Assembly (NCBI RefSeq): GCF_003254395.2
Contig: NC_037638.1
Span: forward strand, 19,457,207-19,521,206
Reading direction: 5' to 3'
DNA from: Apis mellifera
Lineage: Eukaryota; Arthropoda; Insecta; Hymenoptera; Apidae
Length of the DNA stretch: 64,000 nucleotides
Under the pieces are notes generated by a model. The model had not been told where the DNA came from. It worked only from the letters and a program-made list of their open reading frames with translations, and did no database searches. Made by a program: the position numbers and the translations under genes. Shown one piece after another: positions 36,001-47,235 of this stretch. Within the stretch, counting starts at the first letter, position 1, and each line of letters starts with the position of its first letter.

Positions 36001-39000
36001 CGTGAAATATTCTTCGACGCGTACTCGAGAGCATCGATCAAAATTAACGTTTGGACAAGGACTTGGAGGTTGGTAATTAAATATTCGAATGGTCGACGAA
36101 AATCTTTATAAAAATTTTTTTCAATATGTGGATTGTACGATTATTTTTCCTCGAATTTTTTCCTTCGAATATAATTTTTTACTTGGAAATATACTCTTTG
36201 CCGAGAGCTAAATATTTTGCAACCACGATGCGATAAATAAATATGATTTCATCAATTATCCATCCAAGTGATTTTCGTTAATGAAAAGATTATTTTTGAC
36301 GTGGCAACTTTATTACGAACTCGTGCGAACATTTTTAATGATTATATAATACATCGTGTATAGTTTTTATCAGAACGAACGTTCGGTTAACGTTCCTTCG
36401 ATAAATTAAAGAGGTATAAAGGAGGATTTCTAAAAATGATTAGCAAGAAATCCACGATATTATGTCATTCTTAATAACGTTCCTCGTATGGCGTGCGCTC
36501 GTATAATAAACTCTAAATTCTGAATAAATTATCGGTTTGCGACGGATCATGACGTATTTGCAAGTATAATGAAAAGTGAAGTTCCATGGGGCGCGAGGAA
36601 GACACGTGTAAATACGGGCCCCGCGTCGAAATAAGATAAACGCGTGTGAGAGAAGAGGAAAGAAGAGGAGAAGAAGTAAGAAGAAGTATAGCCACGAGGA
36701 GCAAAGTAGGAAGGACGAAGTAAATAAATGGGAATAAATTAAATTAATCGAGTAAATTAACCGGTTGTTCATCCGCCAAAATTTTATGGACGCGCTTATG
36801 GTTGGCAACGTGACACGTGATATCGCGCAAACAATTTACTCACTTTTCCCTTGCCAGTCCATTTAATTTAATAATAATCTCCATTTGCATTATATTAAAT
36901 CGTGCTAATCGAATAATCGTAAAAAGAAAAATAAAAAAATGCATACGAAATACCCGATAAAAAGTATTAATGAGGAACATCTAATAAATAAATAAATAAA
37001 TAAGCGTTTCGCGTTTTAATATAACAGTATATAGATGCAAACAAGATGGAAGAAAATTAGCGAGATCGAAATTGAAAAATTGACGTACGATTTACTAACC
37101 TGTATCCGTGCTTCTGTAAGACCGATCTTCATAGCTAATTCCTCTCTGAAAGAAAGAAAAAAAAAAGAAATAAATTTGCAAGGTTAACGAATGGGCATAT
37201 GAGAGAGAGAAAGAGAAAGAGAGAAAGAGAGTTTTACGTATTCGCCGGATAAAATAACAGTTTTAAGAAAATTGACACGTGAAATATATCGATACGTAGG
37301 GCCGTGAATAATAGCAACAAAAAAGGAACTATGAAATCTCGGCAACACGAGTAATCACACATCCATTAAGTTAATTAGAACGTTTGTAAGAAATCAATTA
37401 ATTTCATTACGTCTTCCAACAACGTGTGATTTTCAATCCGATTGCCATTCGCATAAATTAGTGTGACGAGTGTAACGCATTGTAGCACGGCATTTTCATA
37501 ATTATTCACCACTGCTCGAGTAATAGATCGTATCTCGGCCTCACACGCACAAACACACACACACACAAACACGCTTGCATACATACTTAACGAATTTGCA
37601 GCAACGCGACGACTATGTTTCTCCGGATAGATATATTATACGCATATCATTATTTACAATAAATTAAACGACTATTAGCAAAGATTGCACATAGTTTAAA
37701 ATGCAACAGTTTATATAACGTGCAAAAATCATTGGCGTTTCTGTGGAATGATGAATAATTATTTTTTCCCTCTCCGTCTTTCTTCTTCTTCTTCTTTTTT
37801 TTTTCTTCCTCCCCTCTCCGATAACTTTTTTTATCATTCCTTCTTTCTCTTTATCTCTCTCTCTTTCTCCACCGACTCCTTGAACCGTATCACGTGATTA
37901 CGTCAAGGGAAAAATTGAAAGATCGTATCGAGCGCGTGTCGATCAGGGTTAAACAAAATTCCGGAAGCCGAGCAACTTTTTTCTCTCTTTCTCTCTCTCG
38001 TTTCTCGATTTCTAGGGTTTTTTGTCGGTTTGCGAAAAGGATCGAGGCGAGGATGCCGCGATTATTGTTACGTATCGATGTCCGGGGATATACGAAATAT
38101 CCTCCCCACTCACCTCTGTCTCGGTAGACGGCCTGCGGGGTTTCTCATCTCGCACGCAAATTGCCCAGATGTTCCACGAAATCGCGAGGAAATATCGGTG
38201 ATTATATCGCGCACAGAAGCTGCTTCTTCCCTTCCCCCCGAGATCGGTTCAATCTCGTGTTTAGGCGAATTCGAGTATACACGAGGTTACGTTTCAGTTA
38301 GTGCCCGCTCGAAATTACAGGGACTTTGGAAACAACCTCTCGAAAATTGGCCCAACTGATTTATGCCGTTTTTATATCGTCGCGCCTCTCTCGGGTGAAA
38401 TAGACATTGCGGACCCATTCGCGTGATCTTCCCTTCTTATTCCCCAAGTCAAATCGGATTAACGTAACTTTATAGAGACGGATAAAAACGACGAATTATA
38501 TTATTTTTCCATTGGAAAAAAAAAAGAAATATTATCGGAATTTCCAAGAATCTTGGAAATTTACTTTATCCAATTCCCGTCACTTCCGCAACACGTTTAT
38601 TAAAAACGCTCCCATCTAAGATTATTAAAGATTCTTTCTTTAAACACATCTTACTTGGTAAATATTTCGATAACGATGTAATAAGAGTGGCCGAATTTTT
38701 TTTTTTTTTTTTAATTAAAAAATAGAAAGAAATACTAAAGTGTCATTAGTTTCGTAAACTGTCATTATTATTATCGAAATTGGCCATTTCATAATCGATC
38801 CTCCGAGATTATGATATAAAATCGGCGTGTGCGTCTAAGCGGAATCTCGAGGAACGGCCGAGATCCGAGCGGGGCACCTTGGCCTGCGAGTAATAATAAT
38901 TTAGCCTTTCCCTTTTTCTCCTCCAACACTCACGAACGTCCTTCTGGATTTAATAAGATCACGAAATTTCGCGGTTAGACGGGCGTCCCTAATTACACCC

Positions 39001-42000
39001 GCCGTTCACTGGCGACTCGGTTTATCCTCGATTCGCGTATCGTTATTATTACGTATCTCTCCCTTCCTCGATGTCCTTGCTATGGGAAATGCACGCTCGC
39101 CGCCACTCTTCGAAGTGGAGTACACACACTCGCGCGCGCACGCACACACGCAAACACAGAGGGCCGAAGAGATTAGTCGTATCTAACCGTTCGACGTAAC
39201 AGACTTGTGCAACTTCTTTCACGAATCCTCTCCTTTGCAATTTATCGCTGTGTAATTTTTTAACAGGCTCATCTATCTCCGCTCTCAACGAGCTCTCGCG
39301 CGATGACGTCAGGCATATTTGTATCGTAAAATAAAACCGCTCCTTCCTTCGTCGAGGTTGAAACACGCGTTAATAAACGCGTTTGCTTCGATCGTGCGAA
39401 CGAGGTGTCCGTGCACGAGTGCTCGTACACTTGTACGAGAGAGAGGAAGTGAATAGTTTCCATACGATAGGATGTTGTTAATGTGATTTAAACCGCGATC
39501 GACTTTGCCGTTTCGCAATCCGCGATTCAACAAGCACGCGGCTCCTCCTCCACTCTTCGAAGCTGAGCGGAGGATCGAGCGGAAAATAGTGAGATTCGGT
39601 TCACTTCTTTTTTCTTTTCTTTTCCTTAATCTTCGCTTCGCTCTTCATCCTTATTGGGGTGAAGAATATATTCGCGTGGGTGAATACGAATATATTCCGA
39701 TAATCAACGCTCACCAATCTCTCGTTATCGTTAGAATTTTTCTCGTGTCACTTGTCCTGTCTCGTTACGTCTCGCCTCATTAAAATCGGAATGTTTTTCT
39801 GGGGCGAATAATGAATAAACATCGGAGATAAAGGATTAAAACTTATGCGAAGTTTAACGTGTCGTTGATATATGAAAAGTTATTCCAATCAAGAGTAGTC
39901 GCGCTTTCAACCGGTCTGTCATTCGTACGTGTTCCCTCCATTTTTTTTTTTCTCGAAACGGCACGCGTGTGAGTTTATCATTTTTCAACCCACCACGTGT
40001 AACGCACATTCGCCCCGTTCCCTCTTCGCCCAGTAGTAGATCTGGTATATATAAATACGTGGGCTCGAAACGAGGGAAAGATAGAGGAAAAATGATATGG
40101 TCGGCACAGGCGATCAAGGCGAAGCGAGAAAAGGATGGAGGGCATTAAGAGGGAGGGGGACGGAGGGAACGTTATAGCACGAGAGTGGCGTGCGTTGCGC
40201 CCATGTTGCGGTGTGTCGATGCGGCCTGAGAGAGGCTTGGCGCGCGAGTAATTCGAGTAATTGCCGGACAATTACATTATCTAATTAACCTCGGAGGTCG
40301 AATCAGCCGGCCCGCTCTGTTTCGCTCTCGAGAGCTCGTGATTGTCCCCCGTGGCGCAACCTTAATCGTTATTGTTTAACATGCTCGAAATTGTCGCCGT
40401 CCGTGATCGACCGATTGCCTCGTTCACGGAAACTGCCAAGTTTAAAAATAAAAATTATATCCCGTTTAATCGAATTCCACGTTTTATCCACACGAGTTTC
40501 GAGTTTTCTTTCTTCCTTTCCTACTTTCCCTTCTCTTCCTCATCGATCGAATACATTTCCAAGCTTCGATTCGTGGAACGAGGAGAGGACACCACTCGAT
40601 ACCACGTGGCAGATCCGTGTCGTGCAAGGCGATAGGGAAGCAGGTAGCCACGAGGTAATATCCGTGCATAATGCGATGCAATCCATCTCCTCTCTAACGA
40701 TCGGGTTGGTCAACGAACAACCCTTGGAATTTACCATTAATCTCGGTATAAATCATACGTCTCGACTTCTGCTAGAAAGCTTCGTTCGAAACGGCAATTA
40801 CCGATGGAATGACACGGCATTACGGACTATTTGGACGGTAGCGCGCCGCACTTTCGTACTCGTTCGCCGCGTAAGGGCAGGAAATTAATTTGCCCGTAAT
40901 CGCAATAACGTGAACGGCGTTGCACCGCTTCTCCAACCAGAGTAATCTCGTAAGATAGCGAGATTTTCGAAAACGAGGGAGAATTCGAGGGAAGAGAATC
41001 GGATAGAGACAAGGAAGAGGAGCAAAGTCGGTAGCCAAGTCGTGTAATGTGTGCGAAATGCGTGCGTAATATGTGCTTAACACGCGTACGCCGTGAAGGG
41101 CCAATTACCGATTAGCCACACTGTCGTCGATCGAATCGAGAACGAGTCTCTCTCTCTCTCTCTCTCCCTCCCTCCCTCCCTCTCTCCCTCTTTTTCTCTG
41201 GAGGAACGTCCAACATCCGTTCCCTCGGAACGCTTCGGTCGAGAATCGGTGGAAAGGAATGGGTTGGGCTGGTCGAAGGAGGAAGCCTGCAAAAAATTCG
41301 GTTCTGCGATTAGCGTGGAATGGATATAAAAAAAAAGGAGGGGAAAAAAAAAGAAAGAAAGAAAGAAAGAAAGAGAAGGGAAGAAAAAAGATTTAAGCGC
41401 AACGGGATTATGCTCGTGTAACGAAACGGACAATAAGAGAACGAGCGAAAATTAGAGAGAGAGAGAGAGAGAGAGTTGACGAAGCGTTGATTTTCGAGCG
41501 TGGCCCCGTCGCCGGTTCTAATTAGCGATCACACACAGAGGCCACTAATCTCATTTGCCAAGGAAACGAATAACGGGTCGGAGAGAGAGAGAGAAAGAGA
41601 GCTGGCGGCATTTCTAATCGGGAGCATGACTCGTCGGTCGATTAATGACAGGAGAAGTTACGGGAGAAGAGGGGAGCAGGGTACGGAGAAGAGAGCGATG
41701 AGAGGTGGGACGACGTTGGAACGAAGAGAGGGACAGACAGGATCGAGGCAGAGAAGAGGTCCGTGGAACTGGTTCCGTTCCACGGATCACTGGAAACAAT
41801 CATCCTTATTAAACTCACCACCGACCCACCCCACGGATATAAAGGTATTCTTCGGAATGATTTACCGGGAACCGTCGAAACAGGTGGATATCGTTTCAAC
41901 CGACGATAAATTTTATACTTATAAAACTTGCCCGCCACGAAATCTTCCATTTCTCCCCCCCCGGTTCTATCCGTTATTCGTCCATCCCTTGAGTTTATCG

Positions 42001-44679
42001 AGATGAAAACAAGGGGAGGTGAAAGGGGAAGAAGAAAGAAAGATGTGGTAGGTAGGTATGTATGATTAGTCGAGGCACGGTAGCTCGAGCCACACGATTC
42101 TAATCTAAATTAGATCTTAAGAGCTCGTAAAAGTAAGTGGCCACGTTCGAAGGCTTACAACATCCCTCCCTCCCTCCCCGTGTGTCGACATTTCATCGTT
42201 CGGATTTCTTTGACCTCGTCGATCGGGACGATTCGATCATTGGATCGGATCGGTCGCGGACACGCGGCGTTTTTCAACCCGTTTTGCTGGAAATTGAAGG
42301 TAAAGGGACATTCGTAGATGGATGGATGGATGGATGGATGGATCGTTGAACGATTCAATGGAACGAGCCAATCGCGAGTTGCCTCGGCTGGCGTAAAAGC
42401 AGCTAATGAATATGCATCGTGATCGAGCGAGCTACCTCCTCTCGGTCAGCTAGTCAATAAACCTAAGCGGCCATAAAATCCAATTAGTGTGAAATTAATA
42501 CTCCAACACGGTATCGAGGGGAGGACGGTGAAAGAGGAGAAAGAGGGAGAAGGGACAAGAAATGAACGATCGGGGAAGGGATTAATTTATATGGAAACGG
42601 CAAAAAGATATGGAACGACCTGTGTGTGTGTCGAGGAAATGATCCCCGATTACGAAACGATGGATTACGCGGCGAGGCGAAATTGCTTGCAAAAATTGAT
42701 CGATTTCTTCTTTATCGAGGCCCCGATCTATTCGATCCGCTCCCCTCGGAAATTACAAAATTAAATCCGTATCCATCCTGTGTTTTTCCCGGCGAAGAAA
42801 GTAAAAGCGGACCCGGACGGGGTTAGAGGAGCAGGCCAGACACAGGCCAGGCATTTCGACGAGATGCCGCCCGACATTAAGGCTTTATCTCGAAACGCGA
42901 GTCCGAACGAGTTGAAATTTCCGATAAGTCCGGGCCGCTCCGTTACACGGCCGTAATAAGATAGCCCTTGAAATTTTTACGCCAAGTATCACGGCTGCCA
43001 AATATTCTTTGCACCACTGCCAAATATTCGCCGCATGTCTGCCAAATAATCTATATTGCGCGTAGTCAGATCAAAATCGCTCGTTAAAATTACCACCATT
43101 GCTGCTTAATCGACGAATATCATCGAATCGTCATCTTGAAAATTATCCTTTTGAACGCTTCTTATGCAATCCTGCATTTTTTCCTGCATTAAAAATAACC
43201 CCGTTGAAATTATTTCTGAAAATCGTGCTTTGAATCGCGATAGGACGCATCACTTCTCGAAGTAGCTCACTTTAACATTATAATTCGCGCGACGAAATAT
43301 CGTAAACCGTGAAAACGCAAGGTTCAACGTTTCTTTCGATCGGATTCTTTCTCGTGTTTCATGATTCGCACGAAGCGAGTACACGTTCTTTCCGTTGAAT
43401 TTGTGGCGAACCTCGGTCGTGTTTATTCTATCAATGGTACGTACATACAGCTCTCTATATCTTCTCTTCTCCTCCTACTTAATTACGAGAACCTATGCCG
43501 TAGCCATGAGGACCGGGTCTATTACGAGCGATTACACCGCTATTAGTTACCTACCGGGTGTTCCGCGCTACGAAAGGAAGAAAAAGGAGGCGAAAAGAAA
43601 AAGCTATCCGGATAAATTGCGCTACACTCCGTTGCTGGCGCGTTGCTGGATCCAACGCAACTGGATCCAACAGCCGGCAACTTAATAACGCGAAATCATA
43701 GTTTTGACGCGGCGCGGCAAAATTTACGCGACGACCACCATTCCTTCTCCTTCCCCAAGGAAAGTGGGATGATCGATGGGGGAACGCGTGATCGTTTCCC
43801 CGAATCGAACAGATCTCGCCACATCTTTCACGCATTCCTCCAACTACCTCGTCCTTTGAATTAACATCCTTATTTTTCCTATCCTATCTTTCGAGTTTCA
43901 CTTCTTTCGGGTACAATAAGTACCTTCTTCAAATATATGTATGTTTCGCGAAGAGAAGAATTCTCGACCGATACAATAGATATCGATTTCGTAATCGATC
44001 AATTTCAATGGCGAAACAGCCGGGTCCGTTTTATGATCGCGCTCAAGGTTTGTCTTATATTAACGTTTCATCGTAAATTCATTGGGAATCCATTAAAAAA
44101 GAAATGTTGGAAGGATGGTCGATGCGTAATTTCGTAGATAGACATTCCCGTAATTGCACGTGGTGGGTGTCACGTGGCCCTGTCACGAAATATTTCGGCT
44201 CGATGGAAGCTAATAGCTTGCTCCACAACTTCCTACCGTATCTTGATCCCGTTACACTGGGCGTAGCGACTGACGAGCAACCTCTATCGTCTAGGCCTTA
44301 TCGGAGATACGTTTCGAAGGGCGAGCTTCTCTCCGGTTAAGAGAAGGGTTTCCATATTTTCGGCACGATGGAACATCGGCAGAGTGGTTTTCGAATTTCG
44401 AATCAGCGAGGGAAGGATCGAAGGTTGGAAAACTTTGAAAAGTGGTACGTGGTTTTTGTGCGAACCTACGTACCTGGTGAACACGTCGGGATAATGAGTT
44501 CTCGAGAAAGCTTTCTCGAGTTCCTCCAATTGGAAGCTGGTGAAGGTAGTCCTATATCTGCGCTGTTTCCTTTTCGGCGCGAAGTCGTCGACCTCCGTCT
44601 CGCTTTCAGGGCTGGTCGGCGCTGCTCTAGGGTGGTTGCTCTCTTCCTCGGCTCTCACCTCTTCCGTAGAGATTCCCAT
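33038..44679 (-). CDS. al: Aristaless homeodomain transcription factor, three coding exons
   Basis: Nuclear DNA-binding regulator needed in flies for distal leg, antenna and wing patterning. Minus-strand exons: 44474-44679, 37100-37145 and 33038-33628, all GT-AG, giving 280 residues. The homeodomain spans residues 39-98 and starts QRRYRTTFTSFQLEELEKAF. The split is at TR|EELAMKIGLTEARIQ|VWFQNRRAKWRK, with Gln at position 50 of the domain. Directly after it VGPQ, HPYNPYL and LRKPFDAFRYP match fly Al. A Pro-rich stretch follows (PPPPPPPAPAIG), then a C-terminal OAR motif (SIASLRLKAREYELHLE). The start MGISTEE is the first in-frame ATG and resembles the MGISEE start of fly Al. The protein is shorter than the roughly 400-residue fly protein, mainly between homeodomain and OAR. 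The last exon is strikingly GC-rich. Introns are about 7.3 and 3.5 kb. Confidence 0.95.
34528..34558. repeat. Perfect inverted repeat, 12-bp arms, 7-nt loop
   Basis: TTTCGTGTCGTG at 34528-34539 is the exact reverse complement of 34547-34558, separated by GTTGAAA. It lies in al intron 2. It is too short for a microRNA precursor and may be a paired binding site or chance. Confidence 0.9.
35859..35880. repeat. (CT)n microsatellite
   Basis: About 22 bp of CT repeats in al intron 2. Confidence 0.9.
36981..37002. repeat. (AAAT)n microsatellite
   Basis: About five AAAT units in al intron 2, about 80 bp beyond the donor side of the short 46-nt exon. Confidence 0.9.
38539..38561. repeat. 23-bp palindrome containing a STAT-type site
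   Basis: Arms of 11 bp (AATTTCCAAGA and its exact complement) flank one central A. The centre contains TTCCAAGAA, which fits the TTCnnnGAA STAT consensus. It lies in al intron 1. Confidence 0.85.
41454..41475. repeat. (GA)n microsatellite
   Basis: About 22 bp of GA repeats in al intron 1, close to a complementary (CT)n tract near 41144-41166. Confidence 0.9.
42317..42343. repeat. (GGAT)n microsatellite
   Basis: Nearly seven units of GATG/GGAT in al intron 1. Confidence 0.95.
42370..42510. promoter_or_regulatory. Candidate enhancer-like block in al intron 1
   Basis: A non-repetitive block packed with TAATGA, ATGCAT, CAATAAA, CATAAA, CAATTA and AATTAATA words, which resemble homeodomain, POU and posterior-Hox sites. 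It is flanked by simple repeats, which makes it stand out. Short AT-type words are common, so this is a candidate only. Confidence 0.25.
42995..43048 (+). promoter_or_regulatory. Three NFI-like half-sites at 22-bp spacing
   Basis: CTGCCAAATA occurs at 42995, 43017 and 43039 (the third reads CTGCCAAATA followed by AT). TGCCAA is the half-site bound by nuclear factor I proteins. The equal 22-bp spacing is about two helical turns, which would place the sites on one face of the DNA. Confidence 0.35.
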
Positions 44680-44874
44680 TTGAGCCGATTGAGGTGTTGT
44701 CGTGGTAGGTGGCGGTTGCTGGTGAGCTTGCTGGCTCACCTGTTGTAGGCTCACCTGATTCACCTGGCTCGAGCTGCTCGTGCTGCTCGCAGGGCTTGTC
44801 TGCGGGACAGCTTGCTCGCCCCCGCCTCCTCCTCCTCCTCCTCCTCGTATCGAATGATCTGCGATCCACAAAGT
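44680..44874 (-). other. Al exon 1 leader with an open frame lacking ATG
   Basis: Upstream of the MGIS start the al frame stays open for about 65 codons. It reads as a poly-Gly run and then Gln/Ser/Thr-rich sequence (QVNQVSLQQVSQQ, PPPTTTTPQSAQ), until a TAA. No ATG is present in it. It is most simply 5' UTR, but a GCAG acceptor at about 44861 could join it to an unseen upstream coding exon. Confidence 0.5.
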
Positions 44875-45064
44875 TTATATTATTTGCGGGATCAAAATTA
44901 TCATCCATGAAAATTATTCGCGAATGAATAATAAATGCGATACCGTGTACAGCGGTCGAGTTATCAACATTTGGATTATAATTGGATATCCGAACAGATA
45001 AGGGGATCCTGTTGGTTTAACTTCCGCTAACTCGAATCGCTTTAATTTTTTCATCGCGTTATAC

Positions 45065-45125
45065 AATATATATATATATATATAAATTCAGTATAAAAAA
45101 GAAAAAATATATATATATATATATA
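45065..45125. repeat. Duplicated (AT)n microsatellite
   Basis: Two 20-bp AT runs at 45065-45084 and 45106-45125, each followed by AAATT, separated by an A-rich spacer. This suggests a local duplication about 200 bp upstream of the al leader. Confidence 0.9.
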
Positions 45126-46942
45126 AATTGCAATTGCTCGAATCAATTATATCAATATCAGCCACACTGTGTACAGAACTAGAATCAAACGTACACGCGC
45201 GCAATATAACGAACACGATACAACGTGTTTCAAAGATATGTACGCCGTATGAAATGTTGGCGGATTAATAGCGTTCGCGATGCACGAGCATCGAAATAAC
45301 GTGTAAAATTAGAATGGATCGCGTAATTAGACGATACGGCGTGTCGAGGTGACGTCGATATTATTTAACGATGATCGGTCGCCGCCTCAAGATCGGCCGG
45401 TTATTTTTGAATCGAATTATACGTAGACACGACTACGCGGGCACGAGAGGAGATGGAGACACAGGGACCGTGGTGTACGGAGGAGGACAGAGTTATCGTT
45501 CCTTTCACCGACCTTGCTGCATTAATGATCCCTACAAGCCCACACTTCGGCACGTTCGGCGCTGTGAGTGATCATGTAACAGCGTTCGATTCGCTTGTAA
45601 CGACCAGAATCATTTTCACGCGCGATCGATACTTGGACATACCAACCGATGGATCCTACCTCGTGCTTACAACCTGCTACTGATAATCCCCATCCGCAAT
45701 TTGCAATGGTATTTTACTCCGCTCCGAACCGGTTCCCCGCCCGTAATAAATTTCGTCAACTCGACTCGCCGCTTAATTCCTCGTTATTGAAATTCGAACG
45801 TTCCAATGGGTCCTTAAACGTTTAAGCGTTCCCATTATCATTCTCGTGTCGCGCGTCTAAATCTGTATCGTTCGATCGTATCTATACAGTTCGAGAATAG
45901 AATTCGAATAGAATTCGAATTTTATTTTATTTTATTTTTTTTTTCGAGATTGTCGCACGAAGTTGTCGAAGGTAGATATCGAGAGATGTAGAAAGAGAAG
46001 GGAAGAAGTAGAAAGATCGAAGCGGTTTGCGCTGGATCGAGCAGCTGTTTTTCTTCTTCTTCTTCTTTTTTTCTTCTCTTTTCTCTTCTTATTTGGGCCG
46101 ATTTATCGGAAATGAGTTTATAATGCAGGTAGCCCGAACGTAATGCGAACGATAAGCGAGATCTAAGGTTTTCTTCTTTTTTCGTTTCTTTTTTTTTTTT
46201 TTTCTTCTTTTTATTGGATTTCACCATGAAATCCATCGAGTACATGCAGGTTCGTACCGTGTTTCTCCAAGGCGGAGAAGGAGCGTAAGAGAGGAACGCG
46301 TAGGTAGCCTTTTACATTATAATAGCATTAATGGGCTCGAAGCCGCACTTAATGCTCGTTCGTTCGTTGGCCAGTTCGCTTCGTTATTAACTGAAAATTA
46401 CCGAAACCGAAATCTAATTCGCGTAAACACTGTAATTTCGTGGCGGGAGGAAGCGACTGTTCGTGGCTGGCACGGATCGGCGCGAACCCGAGATTTCATA
46501 CCCACAGAAGGTCCAACAGAAGCGTATCCTCGTGTTTTTTCGCGTCTTTGAAAACTCGAAAATTTCTCTCTCTCTTTGTTTCTCCCCTCGATTTCTCTCC
46601 TCGATTTTTGCCCCCCCCTCCCGATTTAATTAATAAACCGAAACCGGAATAACCGGTGCCCGAGGGAAGAAAGGGGGTTGCGTATCGACCGCGTTGTTAA
46701 TTGATCGTCCGTATTGAAAATTTTACTATGTTAATTTGTATCCGTTCCAACGGTTGCAAACTCTTACTCTGTGTATCGCGAATACACGCGATTAGATGCG
46801 TCACGCTCGATTAGATCCTTCGGATGGAGTGATTTCCGAGTGAGCGGCTTGGAAATCCGCCAGTCATTTCTGTCATATTTACACGCTACCACGAGTACTC
46901 CTGTACGTGTCTGGTGAAACAGTCAACAGTTGTGCGCGCCTA

Positions 46943-46960
46943 CATATATATATATATATT
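46943..46960. repeat. (AT)n microsatellite
   Basis: A short AT run in the region upstream of al. Confidence 0.9.
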
Positions 46961-47204
46961 ATGTGTACCCTGTGTGTACACATTCACTCGGTACATTACG
47001 CGTTCCTATGATCACGATTTATGGGCATACAAATTAGCGCGGCGTAATAAACTAATTAGCCAACTCATTGAGGCCGCGTGTGTTTCTCGCGGACGTGTTA
47101 TAACGGGCGAGTCGAGTCGACTCGTATAATATTTTTCAACGATGACATTCAGTTACCGAGCTCTCCAGAATTTTCTATAATTTTCTCTCACACGTTCGCA
47201 ATGA

Positions 47205-47205
<1 letters not shown>

Positions 47206-47235
<30 letters not shown>
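47206..47235. repeat. (AAT)n microsatellite
   Basis: Ten AAT units in non-coding DNA upstream of al. Confidence 0.95.

Larger units (their letters stand above)
33629..37099 (-). other. Intron 2 of aristaless
   Basis: The intron interrupts the homeodomain between helix 2/3 residues ARIQ and VWFQ, a usual place in paired-like genes. It has poly-T/poly-A and CT/GA tracts (35859-35880, 33662-33685) and an AAAT microsatellite at 36981-37002. A perfect hairpin with 12-bp arms lies at 34528-34558. No other gene was seen on either strand. Confidence 0.7.
37146..44473 (-). other. Intron 1 of aristaless
   Basis: The intron lies between the homeodomain residues FTR and EEL. No other gene was seen on either strand; open frames on the plus strand at 40391-40888 and 41500-42006 show no recognisable motif. 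It contains microsatellites, a 23-bp palindrome at 38539-38561, and three CTGCCAAATA words at 22-bp period (42995-43048). A non-repetitive block at about 42370-42510 has TAATGAATATGCAT, CAATAAA and CATAAA words typical of homeodomain or POU sites. The intron is a plausible enhancer carrier, by inference. Confidence 0.6.
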
